From Amaricoccus sp047275745 (GTDB lineage: Bacteria > Pseudomonadota > Alphaproteobacteria > Rhodobacterales > Rhodobacteraceae), in contig NZ_JBKQWU010000003.1 of the NCBI RefSeq assembly GCF_047275745.1, forward strand, positions 62,001 through 126,000: a stretch of 64,000 bases of DNA, written 5' to 3'. Position numbers and translations under genes: made by a program. Positions 25,257 to 34,121 of this stretch are shown here, piece after piece. Numbering within the stretch: position 1 is the stretch's first letter; each line of letters starts with the position of its first letter. Under the pieces are notes generated by a model. That model saw only the letters and a list, made by a program, of their open reading frames with translations, searched no databases and was not told where the DNA came from.

Positions 25257-26057
25257 GTGTCGGCCTCCCCAGCGATCGTCGAGGTCGACGACCTCCGCAT
25301 GCATTTCGGCGGCATCCGCGCGGTGGATGGCGCCTCGATCCGGATCGCGGAGGGCTCGATCACCGGGCTGATCGGGCCGAACGGCGCCGGAAAATCGACG
25401 CTCTTCAACGTCATCGCCGGGCATTACCGGCCGACCTCCGGCAGCGTCAGGCTCGACGGCGAGGACATCACCGGTCTCTCGCCGCACGAGCTCTTTCACA
25501 AGGGGCTGCTGCGGACCTTCCAGACAGCGCATGAGTTCTCGACGCTGACGGTGCGCGAGAATCTGATGATGGTCCCCGCGGACCAGCCGGGCGAGGCGCT
25601 CCTGAACGCCTGGTTTCGGCCGGCCGCGGTTCGGGCGCGGGAGGAAGAGGTGCGGGCACGCGCGGACGCGGTGATCGACTTCCTCGAAATCCCGCATGTG
25701 GCCGACGAATACGCCGGCAATCTCTCGGGCGGACAGAAGAAGCTCCTGGAACTCGGCCGAACGATGATGGTCGATGCGAAGATCGTCTTCCTCGACGAGG
25801 TCGGCGCCGGGGTGAACCGCACGCTCCTCAACACGATCGGCGATGCGATCCTGCGGCTCAACCGCGAGCGCGGCTATACTTTCTGCATGATCGAGCACGA
25901 CATGGATTTCATCGGCCGCCTCTGCGACCCGGTCATCGTGATGGCCGAGGGCAAGGTGCTGGCCGAGGGCCCCGCGGACGAGGTCCGCGCCAACGAGGCG
26001 GTGATCGAGGCCTATCTCGGCCGCGGCCTCCGCAACAAGCCGGGGGCGATCGCGTGA
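25257..26057 (+). CDS. livG: ABC transporter ATP-binding protein LivG
   Basis: One of two cytoplasmic ATPase subunits of the branched-chain amino-acid-type importer; 266 residues starting at GTG. Visible are Walker A GPNGAGKST, the signature LSGGQKKLLELGR, and Walker B IVFLDEVGAGV. The usual Pro of DEP is replaced by Val (DEVGAGV), a variant seen in some LivG-like proteins. The QTAHEFSTLTVRENLM Q-loop region is LivG-like. Its 3' end overlaps livF by GTGA, so the two ATPases are translationally coupled. Confidence 0.91.
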   Translation: MSASPAIVEVDDLRMHFGGIRAVDGASIRIAEGSITGLIGPNGAGKSTLFNVIAGHYRPTSGSVRLDGEDITGLSPHELFHKGLLRTFQTAHEFSTLTVRENLMMVPADQPGEALLNAWFRPAAVRAREEEVRARADAVIDFLEIPHVADEYAGNLSGGQKKLLELGRTMMVDAKIVFLDEVGAGVNRTLLNTIGDAILRLNRERGYTFCMIEHDMDFIGRLCDPVIVMAEGKVLAEGPADEVRANEAVIEAYLGRGLRNKPGAIA

Positions 26058-26758
26058 GTTTCCTGATCGGCGAGGCGATGACCGGAGGCTACGGCGGCGC
26101 CGACATCCTGCACCGGTGCACCATCGCAGTGGAGCGCGGCGAGATCGCGGTGATCGTCGGGCCGAACGGCGCGGGCAAGTCCACGGCGATGAAGGCGATC
26201 TTCGGCATGCTGCGCCTCCGCGAAGGCGGCGTGAAGCTCGACGGCGAGGTCATCACGCATCTCTCCCCGCAGGAGCGGGTGCGCCGCGGCATGGGATTCG
26301 TGCCGCAGGTCAACAATGTCTTCACCTCGATGTCGGTGGAGGAGAACCTCGAAATGGGCGCCTTCATCCGCGAGGACGACTATTCGGACACGATGGAACA
26401 GGTGTTCTCGCTCTTCCCGATCCTGCGCGAGAAACGCGCGCAGCCGGCGGGAGAGCTCTCCGGCGGCCAGCGCCAGCAGGTCGCCGTCGGACGCGCGCTG
26501 ATGACGAAACCCAAGGTGCTGATGCTCGACGAGCCGACCGCCGGCGTCTCGCCCATCGTGATGGACGAGCTTTTCGACCGCATCATCGAAGTCGCCCGCA
26601 CCGGCATCTCGATCCTGATGGTCGAGCAGAACGCCCGCCAGGCGCTCAACATCGCCGACAAGGGCTATGTGCTGGTGCAGGGTCAGAACCGCTACACCGA
26701 CACCGGAGAAGCGCTGCTCGCCGATCCGGAGGTACGCCGGACCTTCCTGGGGGGCTGA
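26054..26758 (+). CDS. livF: ABC transporter ATP-binding protein LivF
   Basis: Second ATPase subunit, 234 residues, GTG start overlapping the livG stop. Walker A is GPNGAGKSTAMKAI, the signature LSGGQRQQVAVGRALM, and Walker B VLMLDEPTAGVSP, followed by the LivF-typical MVEQNARQALNIADKGYVL. Its stop shares bases with the start of the livH permease gene (TGATG), extending the chain of coupled genes. Works with LivG to energise transport through LivHM. Confidence 0.91.
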   Translation: MSFLIGEAMTGGYGGADILHRCTIAVERGEIAVIVGPNGAGKSTAMKAIFGMLRLREGGVKLDGEVITHLSPQERVRRGMGFVPQVNNVFTSMSVEENLEMGAFIREDDYSDTMEQVFSLFPILREKRAQPAGELSGGQRQQVAVGRALMTKPKVLMLDEPTAGVSPIVMDELFDRIIEVARTGISILMVEQNARQALNIADKGYVLVQGQNRYTDTGEALLADPEVRRTFLGG

Positions 26759-27771
26759 TGGAAAACGTTCTCAACGCCCTCGTGCTGCTGGCCAATTTCG
26801 TCCTGATCCCGGCGGCGACCTATGGCGCGCAACTGGCGCTCGGCGCGCTCGGGGTCACGCTGATCTACGCCGTGCTGCGCTTCTCGAATTTCGCCCATGG
26901 CGATCTGATGGCCTTCGGAACCATGGTGACGATCATGGTGACCTGGGGGCTGCAGTCGGCCGGGGTCAGCATCTCGCCCTTCCCGACCGCGCTCATCGCG
27001 CTCCCCGTCGGCATGATCGGCGCGGTCACGCTGACGCTGCTGACCGACCGCTGGGTTTTCGCCTTCTACCGGGAGCGAAGGGCCGATCCGGTGATCTTCG
27101 TGATCGCCTCGGTCGGGGTCATGTTCATCTACAACGCCATCACCCGCTTCTTCATCGGCGTCGGCGACCAGCGGTTCGAGGATGGCGAACGTTTCGTGAT
27201 CCGCGTGCGCGATTTCCGCGCGATGACCGGGCTCGACGAGGGGCTCGCGCTGCGCACCTCGCAGGTCCTGACGCTCGTGCTGATGGTGGCCGCCGTCAGC
27301 TTCGTCTTCTGGTTCCTGAACCGGACGCGCACCGGCAAGTCGATGCGCGCCTATTCCGACAACGAGGATCTCGCGCTTCTCTCGGGCATCAACCCCGGCC
27401 ATGTGGTGCGCGTCACCTGGGTCATCTCCGCCTGCCTCGCGACGCTCGCGGGCACGCTCTACGGACTCGACAAGTCGTTCAGCCCGCTCGTCTATTTCCA
27501 GCTCGTGCTGCCGATCTTCGCCTCGGCCATCGTGGGCGGCATCGGCCAGCCGGTCGGCGCGGTGGTCGGCGGCTTCGTCGTCGCTTTCTCGGAAGTGATG
27601 CTCACCTACGCCTACAAGGGCGTGCTGACCTGGCTCCTGCCCGAGGGCATGGTGCCTGGCGGCCTCGCACAGCTTCTCGGAACCGACTACAAGTTCGCGA
27701 TCTCCTTCGTCATCCTGGTGATCGTGCTTCTGGTACGACCGACGGGCATCTTCCGGGGGAAAGTGGTATGA
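26758..27771 (+). CDS. livH: Branched-chain amino-acid-type ABC transporter permease LivH
   Basis: Inner-membrane permease subunit of 337 residues with about eight to nine hydrophobic segments. The LivH signature GVTLIYAVLRFSNFAHGDLMAFG is near the start, and a GIGQPVGAVVGGFVVAF EAA-like coupling region is near the C-terminus. The ATG at 26758 overlaps the livF stop. It forms the channel with LivM. Its 3' end overlaps livM by ATGA. Confidence 0.9.
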   Translation: MENVLNALVLLANFVLIPAATYGAQLALGALGVTLIYAVLRFSNFAHGDLMAFGTMVTIMVTWGLQSAGVSISPFPTALIALPVGMIGAVTLTLLTDRWVFAFYRERRADPVIFVIASVGVMFIYNAITRFFIGVGDQRFEDGERFVIRVRDFRAMTGLDEGLALRTSQVLTLVLMVAAVSFVFWFLNRTRTGKSMRAYSDNEDLALLSGINPGHVVRVTWVISACLATLAGTLYGLDKSFSPLVYFQLVLPIFASAIVGGIGQPVGAVVGGFVVAFSEVMLTYAYKGVLTWLLPEGMVPGGLAQLLGTDYKFAISFVILVIVLLVRPTGIFRGKVV

Positions 27772-29075
27772 CGGGCGCCCCGCGTGTCATCGCCCTCTAT
27801 GCCGTGATGGCGGGTCTGCTCGTGCTCGTCGGGCTCATCCAGAGCTGGACCGTCGCGCTCGCGATCCTGCAGCTTTCGCTCATCTCGGCGATCATGTCGC
27901 TCGGCGCCAACATCCAGTGGGGTTACGCCGGGCTCTTCAACGCCGGGATCATGGGCTTCGCGGCGCTTGGCGGCGTCGCGGGGGTGCTTGTCTCGATGTC
28001 GCCGGTCCCGGGGGCGCTGGCGGCGGGCGGGCTCGATCTCGCGCTCGCCATCCTCGCGATCGTGGTCACCATCGTGCTGATCGTGGTGGCGCGGGGGCGG
28101 CTCCTGCCGAGCTACCGAACCCCGGTGACGCTCCTGATCGCGCTCCTCGGCTATCTCGTGATGCGCCGCTTCCTCGATCCCGCCTCGGCGGCGATCGAGA
28201 GCGCGACCGGGGCGCAGGGCTACATGGGGGGTCTCGGCCTGCCGATTCTCCTGTCCTGGCCGGTGGGCGGGCTCTTCGCGGCGGGCGCGGCCTATCTGGT
28301 CGGCAAGGTCGCGCTCGGCCTGCGCTCGGACTATCTCGCGATCGCGACGCTCGGCATCGCCGAGATCATCGTCGCCGTGCTGAAGAACGAGAACTGGCTG
28401 ACGCGCGGCGTGAAGAACGTGACCGCCATCCCCCGCCCCGTCCCCGACCAGATCGTGCTGCAGCAGCAGCCCTGGGTGATCGATCTCGCCGCGCGCTTCG
28501 GCTCCGACACGATCACCACCGCGGCCGTGGTCTCGCGGCTCTGGTACGCCGGTCTCTTCGCCGTGGTGCTCGCACTCCTGCTCTGGCTCTGCGAACGCGC
28601 GCTCCGCTCGCCCTGGGGACGGATGATGCGGGCGATCCGCGACAACCGCGACGCGGCGGAGGCGATGGGCAAGGATGTGACACGGCGCCACCTGCGCGTC
28701 TTCGTGCTCGGTTCCGCCGTGGTCGGCATCGCGGGCGCGATGCTGGTGACGCTCGACAGCCAGTTCACGCCCGCGAGCTACCAGCCGCTGCGCTATACCT
28801 TCCTGATCTGGGTGATGGTGATCGTCGGAGGCTCCGGCAACAACTGGGGCGCGGTGCTGGGCGGGTTCGTCATCTGGTACGTCTGGATCGTGGCCGAGCC
28901 GCTCGGCAACTGGCTGACGGCCAATCTCGCCGCGCTGACCAGTCCCGGCGGCTGGTGGGACAGCCATATCCGCGCCGCGGCGCCGCATTTCCGGCCGCTC
29001 CTGATGGGCGTGATCCTGCTCCTCACGCTGCGCTTCGCGCCCCGCGGCCTCATCCCGGAGGCGCGCGGGCGCTGA
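27768..29075 (+). CDS. livM: Branched-chain amino-acid-type ABC transporter permease LivM
   Basis: Second permease, 435 residues, longer than typical LivM because of an insertion of hydrophobic segments around residues 80-160. The LivM signature NIQWGYAGLFNAGIMGFAALGG is at about 45-65. SDYLAIATLGIAEIIVAVL and the cytoplasmic coupling segment GRMMRAIRDNRDAAEAMGKD are both present. The ATG overlaps the livH stop. Last gene of the transporter operon; 82 bases of spacer without a clear terminator separate it from the aldo/keto reductase. Confidence 0.9.
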   Translation: MTGAPRVIALYAVMAGLLVLVGLIQSWTVALAILQLSLISAIMSLGANIQWGYAGLFNAGIMGFAALGGVAGVLVSMSPVPGALAAGGLDLALAILAIVVTIVLIVVARGRLLPSYRTPVTLLIALLGYLVMRRFLDPASAAIESATGAQGYMGGLGLPILLSWPVGGLFAAGAAYLVGKVALGLRSDYLAIATLGIAEIIVAVLKNENWLTRGVKNVTAIPRPVPDQIVLQQQPWVIDLAARFGSDTITTAAVVSRLWYAGLFAVVLALLLWLCERALRSPWGRMMRAIRDNRDAAEAMGKDVTRRHLRVFVLGSAVVGIAGAMLVTLDSQFTPASYQPLRYTFLIWVMVIVGGSGNNWGAVLGGFVIWYVWIVAEPLGNWLTANLAALTSPGGWWDSHIRAAAPHFRPLLMGVILLLTLRFAPRGLIPEARGR

Positions 29076-29157
29076 CAGGGAGGCCCGGAAGGCGGCCCTT
29101 GCCCCGGCGCGGCGGGTGGAGCATTGAGCCGGTCAGCAAGACAGAAAGGGCGATACC

Positions 29158-30204
29158 TTGAAATACCGAGCTCTCGGCCGGAGCGATCTCCAGGTCTCCG
29201 AATTCTGCCTCGGCACGATGACCTGGGGCAGCCAGAACACGCCCGAGGAGGCCTTCTCGCAGATCGACCTGGCGCTGGAACGCGGCATCAACCTGATCGA
29301 CACCGCCGAGATGTATCCGACGACGCCGCTTCGCGCCGAGACGGTCGGCGAGACCGAGCGGATCATCGGCAAGTGGATCAGGGCGGGCGGCGCGCGCGAC
29401 AAGCTCGTGCTCGCAACCAAGATCACCGGCGAGGGCAGTCAGGCCGTTGACCGCGGCGGCGCGCCGATTTCGCCCGAGACGCTGCGCGCTGCGATCGACG
29501 GCAGCCTGAAACGTCTCGGCGTCGATTGCATTGACCTCTACCAGCTGCACTGGCCGAACCGCGGCTCCTACCACTTCCGTCGGCACTGGAATTTCGCACC
29601 GGAGGGCCAGCCGGCGGATGTCGAGGACGACATGCTGGCGATCCTGCGCGCGATCGGGGAGCTTCGGGACGCGGGCAAGCTGCGCCATTTCGGGCTTTCG
29701 AACGAATCGGCCTGGGGCACGGCGATGTTCCTGAAGCTCGCCGAGCGGGAGAACCTGCCGCGCGTCGTCTCGATTCAGAACGAGTACAACCTGCTCTGCC
29801 GGCTCTTCGACCTCGACCTCGCGGAACTCGCGCATCACGAGGGCGTCGGCCTTCTCGCCTATTCGCCGCTGGCGGCGGGCTTGCTGACCGGCAAGTACAT
29901 CGCCGGCGCCCGGCCTGCGGGCTCGCGCGAGGTGGTCAACGGCAACAGCCTCGGCGGGCGGATCTCGAAATTCTCCGAGCCGGTCGTGGAGGAATACGTG
30001 GGCCTCGCGCGCGAGCACGGGCTCGACCCGGCACAGATGGCGCTGGCCTTCTGCGCCTCGCGGGCCTTCATGGGTTCGGTGATCCTCGGCGCGACCACGC
30101 TCGAACAGCTGGAGACCGATATCGCCGCGGCGGAGCTCACGCTGCCGGAGGCGGTCACGCTCGGCATCGCCGCGATCCGCCGGCGCTGCCCGATGCCGAC
30201 ATGA
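29158..30204 (+). CDS. Aldo/keto reductase, Tas-like
   Basis: NADPH-dependent aldo/keto reductase of 348 residues, closest in layout to the Tas family. It begins KYRALGRSDLQVSEFCLGTMTWG, with catalytic Asp and Tyr in IDTAEMYP, Lys in VLATKITG, and His in LYQLHWPNR. The C-terminal VILGATTLEQLETDI is typical. The start is TTG at 29158, supported by GAAAGGG seven to eight bases upstream and by the conserved first residues; no ATG fits. The substrate is unknown. It overlaps the downstream GST-like gene by ATGA. Confidence 0.9.
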   Translation: MKYRALGRSDLQVSEFCLGTMTWGSQNTPEEAFSQIDLALERGINLIDTAEMYPTTPLRAETVGETERIIGKWIRAGGARDKLVLATKITGEGSQAVDRGGAPISPETLRAAIDGSLKRLGVDCIDLYQLHWPNRGSYHFRRHWNFAPEGQPADVEDDMLAILRAIGELRDAGKLRHFGLSNESAWGTAMFLKLAERENLPRVVSIQNEYNLLCRLFDLDLAELAHHEGVGLLAYSPLAAGLLTGKYIAGARPAGSREVVNGNSLGGRISKFSEPVVEEYVGLAREHGLDPAQMALAFCASRAFMGSVILGATTLEQLETDIAAAELTLPEAVTLGIAAIRRRCPMPT

Positions 30205-30833
30205 CCGGCGCGATGTCCGAGCCGGTGCTCTACGGCCACCCGGATTCAGGCCATGCCTGCAAGGTCGCGCTTGCGCTGGCGCTCGCGGGTATCGCGCACC
30301 GCAGGGTCCGGGTGGATATCTGGGCGCCGCCGGCGACCCGGCCGCCGGAGTTCCTCGCGGCCAGTCCCTTCGCCGAGGTGCCGCTTCTCGTGATCGACGG
30401 AACCCCGATGGTCCAGTCCGGCGCGATCCTGCTCGAGATCGCCCGCCGAACCGGGCGTCTCGGCGGTGAGAGCGCAAAGGGGATGCGCCGGGGCGCGGAG
30501 CTTCTGATGTGGGAGGCCAACCGCTTCGGCATGTGCCTGCCGCAACTCAAGGAGGCACTGCGCCCGGGCGGCGACATCTTCCCGCCCGGCGCGGTCGAGT
30601 GGCTGCGCGGGCGCTACGCGGTGGACCGCGCGCGGTTCGACATCCTGCTGGGCTCGGGGCCGTTCTTCCACGGGACGGAACCCGGGATCGGCGACTGCGC
30701 GATCTGGGGCTATGCACAGTGGGTCGAGGCCGCCGGTGCCGAGCCGAGCACAGCCATGATCGCCTGGCGCGACCGGATGCGCGCGCTCCCGGCCACCCGC
30801 GCGCCCGAGGACTACTTCCCCGCGCGCGCCTAA
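30201..30833 (+). CDS. Glutathione S-transferase family protein
   Basis: A 210-residue protein with an N-terminal thioredoxin-like GST domain (MSEPVLYGHPDSGHACKVAL; the cis-Pro in AEVPLLVIDG and the glutathione-gamma-Glu site VQSGAI) and a helical C-terminal domain. The catalytic residue is not obvious: Ser at about position 17 could serve. Substrate unknown; detoxification or a fumarylacetoacetate-like isomerase role are both possible. It is coupled to the aldo/keto reductase by an ATGA overlap, and the internal MSEP start five codons later is an alternative. Confidence 0.85.
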   Translation: MTGAMSEPVLYGHPDSGHACKVALALALAGIAHRRVRVDIWAPPATRPPEFLAASPFAEVPLLVIDGTPMVQSGAILLEIARRTGRLGGESAKGMRRGAELLMWEANRFGMCLPQLKEALRPGGDIFPPGAVEWLRGRYAVDRARFDILLGSGPFFHGTEPGIGDCAIWGYAQWVEAAGAEPSTAMIAWRDRMRALPATRAPEDYFPARA

Positions 30834-30838
30834 CCGGT

Positions 30839-32059
30839 TCAGGGGAGGTCGATGGACTGGAACAGCCCGATCTGCATTCCCGATGAATCGAGCAGTTCCA
30901 GCGCCTCGCCGTTCACCCGCCAGCCGCGCGTGGCGGCGAGCGCGCCGGTCAGCATCCGCTCCCATTCGTCGAGCGGACCGGCGCAGGCCTTCATCGTCGC
31001 GGCCGGGTTGCGGAAGTTCAGATCGTCCCCGTCCCGCTCGAAGGCGCCGATCAACTGGTTGCAGCCCACCGTCGCGGCGAAACGGTTCTCGTCTTCCGTC
31101 AGGATGAGGTGCGGATCGGGATGCCCCTCGATCGGAGTGATCTCGGTCTTGCCGAGACGCACGATGCGCCAGTAGGTGTCGGTCAGGCTCCGGCTGTTCA
31201 TGGCTTGCTCGCAGGTCTCCTCGGGCCAGACGCCCGTGAAGCGGTTGACCACGATGGTCGGCCCGGTCTCGTCGTCCCCCTCCTCGCCCGCCTCCAGCAC
31301 CCGGCCCTCGAAGCTCGACATCAGGGGGGTACCTTGCGCGACCCCGGCGGCGAGATAGGCCGCTTCGAGCGTCGGAAACTCCTGACTGGTCGAAAGCGGA
31401 TAGACACGGCCCGTCAGGCATTCGGTGATCAGCGCGCGGTCGGCGAGAAAGCTCACCATGCCACGCACCGGCACACGAATCGCAAGGGCGGTCGTCCCCG
31501 AAGTTCCGGTCAGGTCGCGCGGCGCCCGCGGCCCGTCCTCGGGAGCGTCGACCGGCCGGAGCCGCCCGGGCAGGATCGAGAATTCCAGCCTGCCCTCGCC
31601 ATCCCAGAGAATCAGCCGCTGGAGCGACGGGTCGATCCACCAGCGACCGAGAGAATCCTGGTTTCGGCCCGCCGGAAGCCACCTGCGGCGGAGGCTGAAG
31701 ACGTGATCGGGCCAGAGATTGAGCCGGTAGCGGATCGCGTCGCAGTCCGCGCAGGGAAGGTCCCCGCTGTAGGTCGCGGGCAGATCGACGCCGAGCCCTT
31801 CCGGCGCCACCTCCTGGGCCTTTGCGACCACCACCTCGCCGGTGGAGGCGTCCTCCACCGCGCCCTCGCCGCCCAACTTACGGATCAGGTCCAGTCCCGG
31901 AAGCGGCAGGCCGTCCCCGACCGCCGACCCGGCGGCGACCGCGACGCGCGCGTGAGCCTGCCCCGATGTCACGCTCAAGATCAATCCCCAGCCGACAAAG
32001 AGGCATACAAAAAACAAGCACCATGAGGCTGGCGCGCACGCCGCCTTACGCGAGATCAT
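30839..32059 (-). CDS. Secreted NlpE-like plus META-domain protein
   Basis: A 406-residue exported protein. A long Sec signal (MISRKAACAPASWCLFFVCL, continuing to about residue 37, AHA) precedes an NlpE/CopK-like N-terminal domain with YSGDLPCADCDAIRYRLNL (CADC at 103-106). A C-terminal META (HslJ-like) domain follows (about 300-400) with the marker VGCNQLIGAFERDGDDLNF. NlpE proteins sense envelope or copper stress in outer membranes and META domains occur in heat-inducible secreted proteins, so an envelope-stress role is inferred. The ATG at 32059 was chosen; a TTG 16 codons upstream is unlikely. Converges on the GST gene. Confidence 0.75.
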   Translation of the reverse strand: MISRKAACAPASWCLFFVCLFVGWGLILSVTSGQAHARVAVAAGSAVGDGLPLPGLDLIRKLGGEGAVEDASTGEVVVAKAQEVAPEGLGVDLPATYSGDLPCADCDAIRYRLNLWPDHVFSLRRRWLPAGRNQDSLGRWWIDPSLQRLILWDGEGRLEFSILPGRLRPVDAPEDGPRAPRDLTGTSGTTALAIRVPVRGMVSFLADRALITECLTGRVYPLSTSQEFPTLEAAYLAAGVAQGTPLMSSFEGRVLEAGEEGDDETGPTIVVNRFTGVWPEETCEQAMNSRSLTDTYWRIVRLGKTEITPIEGHPDPHLILTEDENRFAATVGCNQLIGAFERDGDDLNFRNPAATMKACAGPLDEWERMLTGALAATRGWRVNGEALELLDSSGMQIGLFQSIDLP

Positions 32060-32123
32060 AAACCACCCCTGGAATCGGATCTTCCTCGGTTGAAAGCATG
32101 CCGGCAATTTCTCGCCGAGCCAA

Positions 32124-32151
32124 TGCCTAACCCATCAACAACTGCTTGCAA
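32124..32151 (-). promoter_or_regulatory. Possible promoter of the NlpE-META gene
   Basis: On the minus strand TTGCAA (32151-32146) and TAGGCA (32129-32124) are spaced by 16 bases within a locally AT-richer stretch, about 65 bases before the start codon. Only a sequence match. Confidence 0.3.
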
Positions 32152-32263
32152 ACTCTCAATTTCGCAATGGCAGTTCACGAGGAATCGTGCCGACCACGCC
32201 GGTTCCGTGGCGATTCGTCGCTGCCCTGGAAACGATTTGGGCGCGGTGCGATCAATGATCGCG

Positions 32264-33856
32264 TCAGAGCTGAGACTTGATCGGCAGGTGCCGGACGATC
32301 GCCGCCACGAGTCGGCGCGTCCGGCTCGCCAGCGGCTCCTCCGTCAACTCGCGCGCCCCGTCGTGCCAGCGCGTCGCCGCGCCGTCGAGATAGACCTCGT
32401 AGCTCTTGTCCGGCGCGGTCAGCTCCTCGAACACCCGATCGACCTCCTCCGCGATGGCGGCGTCGTCGAAGAAGAGCCCCATCTCGGTGTTGAGATAGGC
32501 CGACCGCAGGTCGAAGTTGAACGAACCGATGAAACCCGATTCCCCATCGACGGTGAAGGCCTTCGAGTGCAGCGAGGCCCGGTCCGAGCGGCGCAGCGAG
32601 GATCGCGCCCGGTCCGGATCGAACGGCCGGAGCTCGAACAGGCGGATGCCGGCCCTGAGCAGTGGCGGCCGCGCGACCGAATATCCGCCATGGACCGTCA
32701 CCTGATTGGTCGAGGCGAGCGAGTTCGTCAGGATCGCGACCTGCACCCCTCGCTTCGCCAGGGCCGAGAGCCCGTCGATCCCCGCCTCGCCCGGCACGAA
32801 ATAGGCCGAGATCACCCGAAGCTCGCGCCGGGTCTCGGCGATCGCGGCGCCCAGCGGCCCGATCAGCCAGTCCTCCCGGTCCTGCCGCTGCGTCTTGCCC
32901 GGCGGGTCAGACAAGACGCGCGCCGTGGTCGTCCAGTGGATCGGCCGCGCCCGTTCGAGAAACTGGCCGAGACGTTCCTGGCGTAGTGCCTGTTCGCGAT
33001 AGATGTCGGCCAGCGCATCCCGGTCCACCTCGGCGAGACGGCGCCTGAGGCCTCGAAGATTGGCCCGGGTGTAGCGCAGGAGCGACCGGATCGGCAGCGT
33101 CAGCGCGCTGTTCCAGTAGGTGTCGAAGATCTCCGACACCTCATGGACCGCGGGCCCGACGAGCAGCGCGTCGAGGTCCGCCGAGTTGAAGTCGTCCGCG
33201 GCGTCGAAATAGGTGTCGCCGATGTTGCGGCCGCCGATGATCGCGACGCGACCATCGACGATCCAGGCCTTGTTGTGCATGCGCCGCGTCACCGCGAGCA
33301 GGCGAAGGATCATTTCCGCCCCGCGGCGCAGCGAGGCACCCCGGTTCTTGGCCGGGTTGAACAGCCGGACCTCGATTCTCGGATGGCCGTTCAGCGCCAG
33401 ATACTCGGGGTCGAGCCCGCGTGTGTTGATGTCGTCGAGCAGGAGGCGCACGCGCACGCCCCGATCCGCCGCCGCGAGCACCTCCCGCGCGAGAAGGTTC
33501 CCGGTGAGATCTCCGCGCCAGAGATAGTACATCATGTCGATCGAGCGCCCGGCCGCGCGCGCCGACAGCGCGCGGGCGGCATAGGCCTGGTGATTGTCGG
33601 CGAGGACCATGATCCCGGTCTCTCCCGGCCGGGCATCCGTCAGCGGCGCGACGCATTGGTCGGCGGCGGTCGGGGGCCCGTCGATCGGCAGCGCGGTCGA
33701 GGGAGCGCCCCGGGCGCGCTTGGCGAAACGCCCGTAAAGCCAGACCGAGACGAAGGAGGAGCCAAAGGCGAGCGCGGCCGTGACGAGGATCGTGACCAGC
33801 ACATCGCCGTCGATTCCGGGCAGGCCGAGCAGCACTGGAGGGAACGCGGCGCTCAC
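32264..33856 (-). CDS. Phospholipase D family protein, cardiolipin synthase C-like
   Basis: A 530-residue membrane-anchored phospholipase D superfamily enzyme. One N-terminal helix (about 18-42) is followed by two HKD motifs: HNKAWIVDGRVAIIGGRN and HSKAFTVDGESGFIGSFNFD. Each has the His, Lys, Asp and downstream GS/GN needed for catalysis. The layout matches ClsC/YmdC-type cardiolipin synthases that use phosphatidylethanolamine or phosphatidylglycerol. The GTG at 33856 has GAGG eight bases upstream and overlaps the stop of a small upstream ORF. Cardiolipin synthesis is inferred; another phospholipase D reaction is possible. Confidence 0.85.
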   Translation of the reverse strand: MSAAFPPVLLGLPGIDGDVLVTILVTAALAFGSSFVSVWLYGRFAKRARGAPSTALPIDGPPTAADQCVAPLTDARPGETGIMVLADNHQAYAARALSARAAGRSIDMMYYLWRGDLTGNLLAREVLAAADRGVRVRLLLDDINTRGLDPEYLALNGHPRIEVRLFNPAKNRGASLRRGAEMILRLLAVTRRMHNKAWIVDGRVAIIGGRNIGDTYFDAADDFNSADLDALLVGPAVHEVSEIFDTYWNSALTLPIRSLLRYTRANLRGLRRRLAEVDRDALADIYREQALRQERLGQFLERARPIHWTTTARVLSDPPGKTQRQDREDWLIGPLGAAIAETRRELRVISAYFVPGEAGIDGLSALAKRGVQVAILTNSLASTNQVTVHGGYSVARPPLLRAGIRLFELRPFDPDRARSSLRRSDRASLHSKAFTVDGESGFIGSFNFDLRSAYLNTEMGLFFDDAAIAEEVDRVFEELTAPDKSYEVYLDGAATRWHDGARELTEEPLASRTRRLVAAIVRHLPIKSQL

Positions 33857-33948
33857 CGGAGCCTCTTCGCCCCGCTGCCACGCCCTGGCTGCTCCGCGCC
33901 GGCCGCGATGGTCAACCGGGAGATGCGATTGAAGGGCTCGGCTGTCAT
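33853..33948 (-). CDS. Possible 31-codon ORF coupled to the cls-like gene
   Basis: Minus-strand ORF starting MTAEPFNRISRLTIAAG, with a GGGGAG ribosome site six bases before its ATG and a stop codon that overlaps the GTG start of the cls-like gene (GTGA). The arrangement would couple translation of the large gene to this short one. The product is Arg/Gly-rich at its end and matches no family I know. It may be a translated leader rather than a functional protein. Confidence 0.38.
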   Translation of the reverse strand: MTAEPFNRISRLTIAAGAEQPGRGSGAKRLR

Positions 33949-34121
33949 CGGTCTCCCCGTTCGGCGCCCGAGAATATCGACGCCCCGGCGGATTGTGAAG
34001 CGGGGGAGAGGGGCCCGGGGACGCGATGGCGCGTTCCGGCTCGCGCCCGTGCCCAAGGTCAGACTATCGTTCTGGTCCCGCGCTCTGGCCCCTCGTTCGG
34101 GCCGGCGGTCAGACTCCGCGT

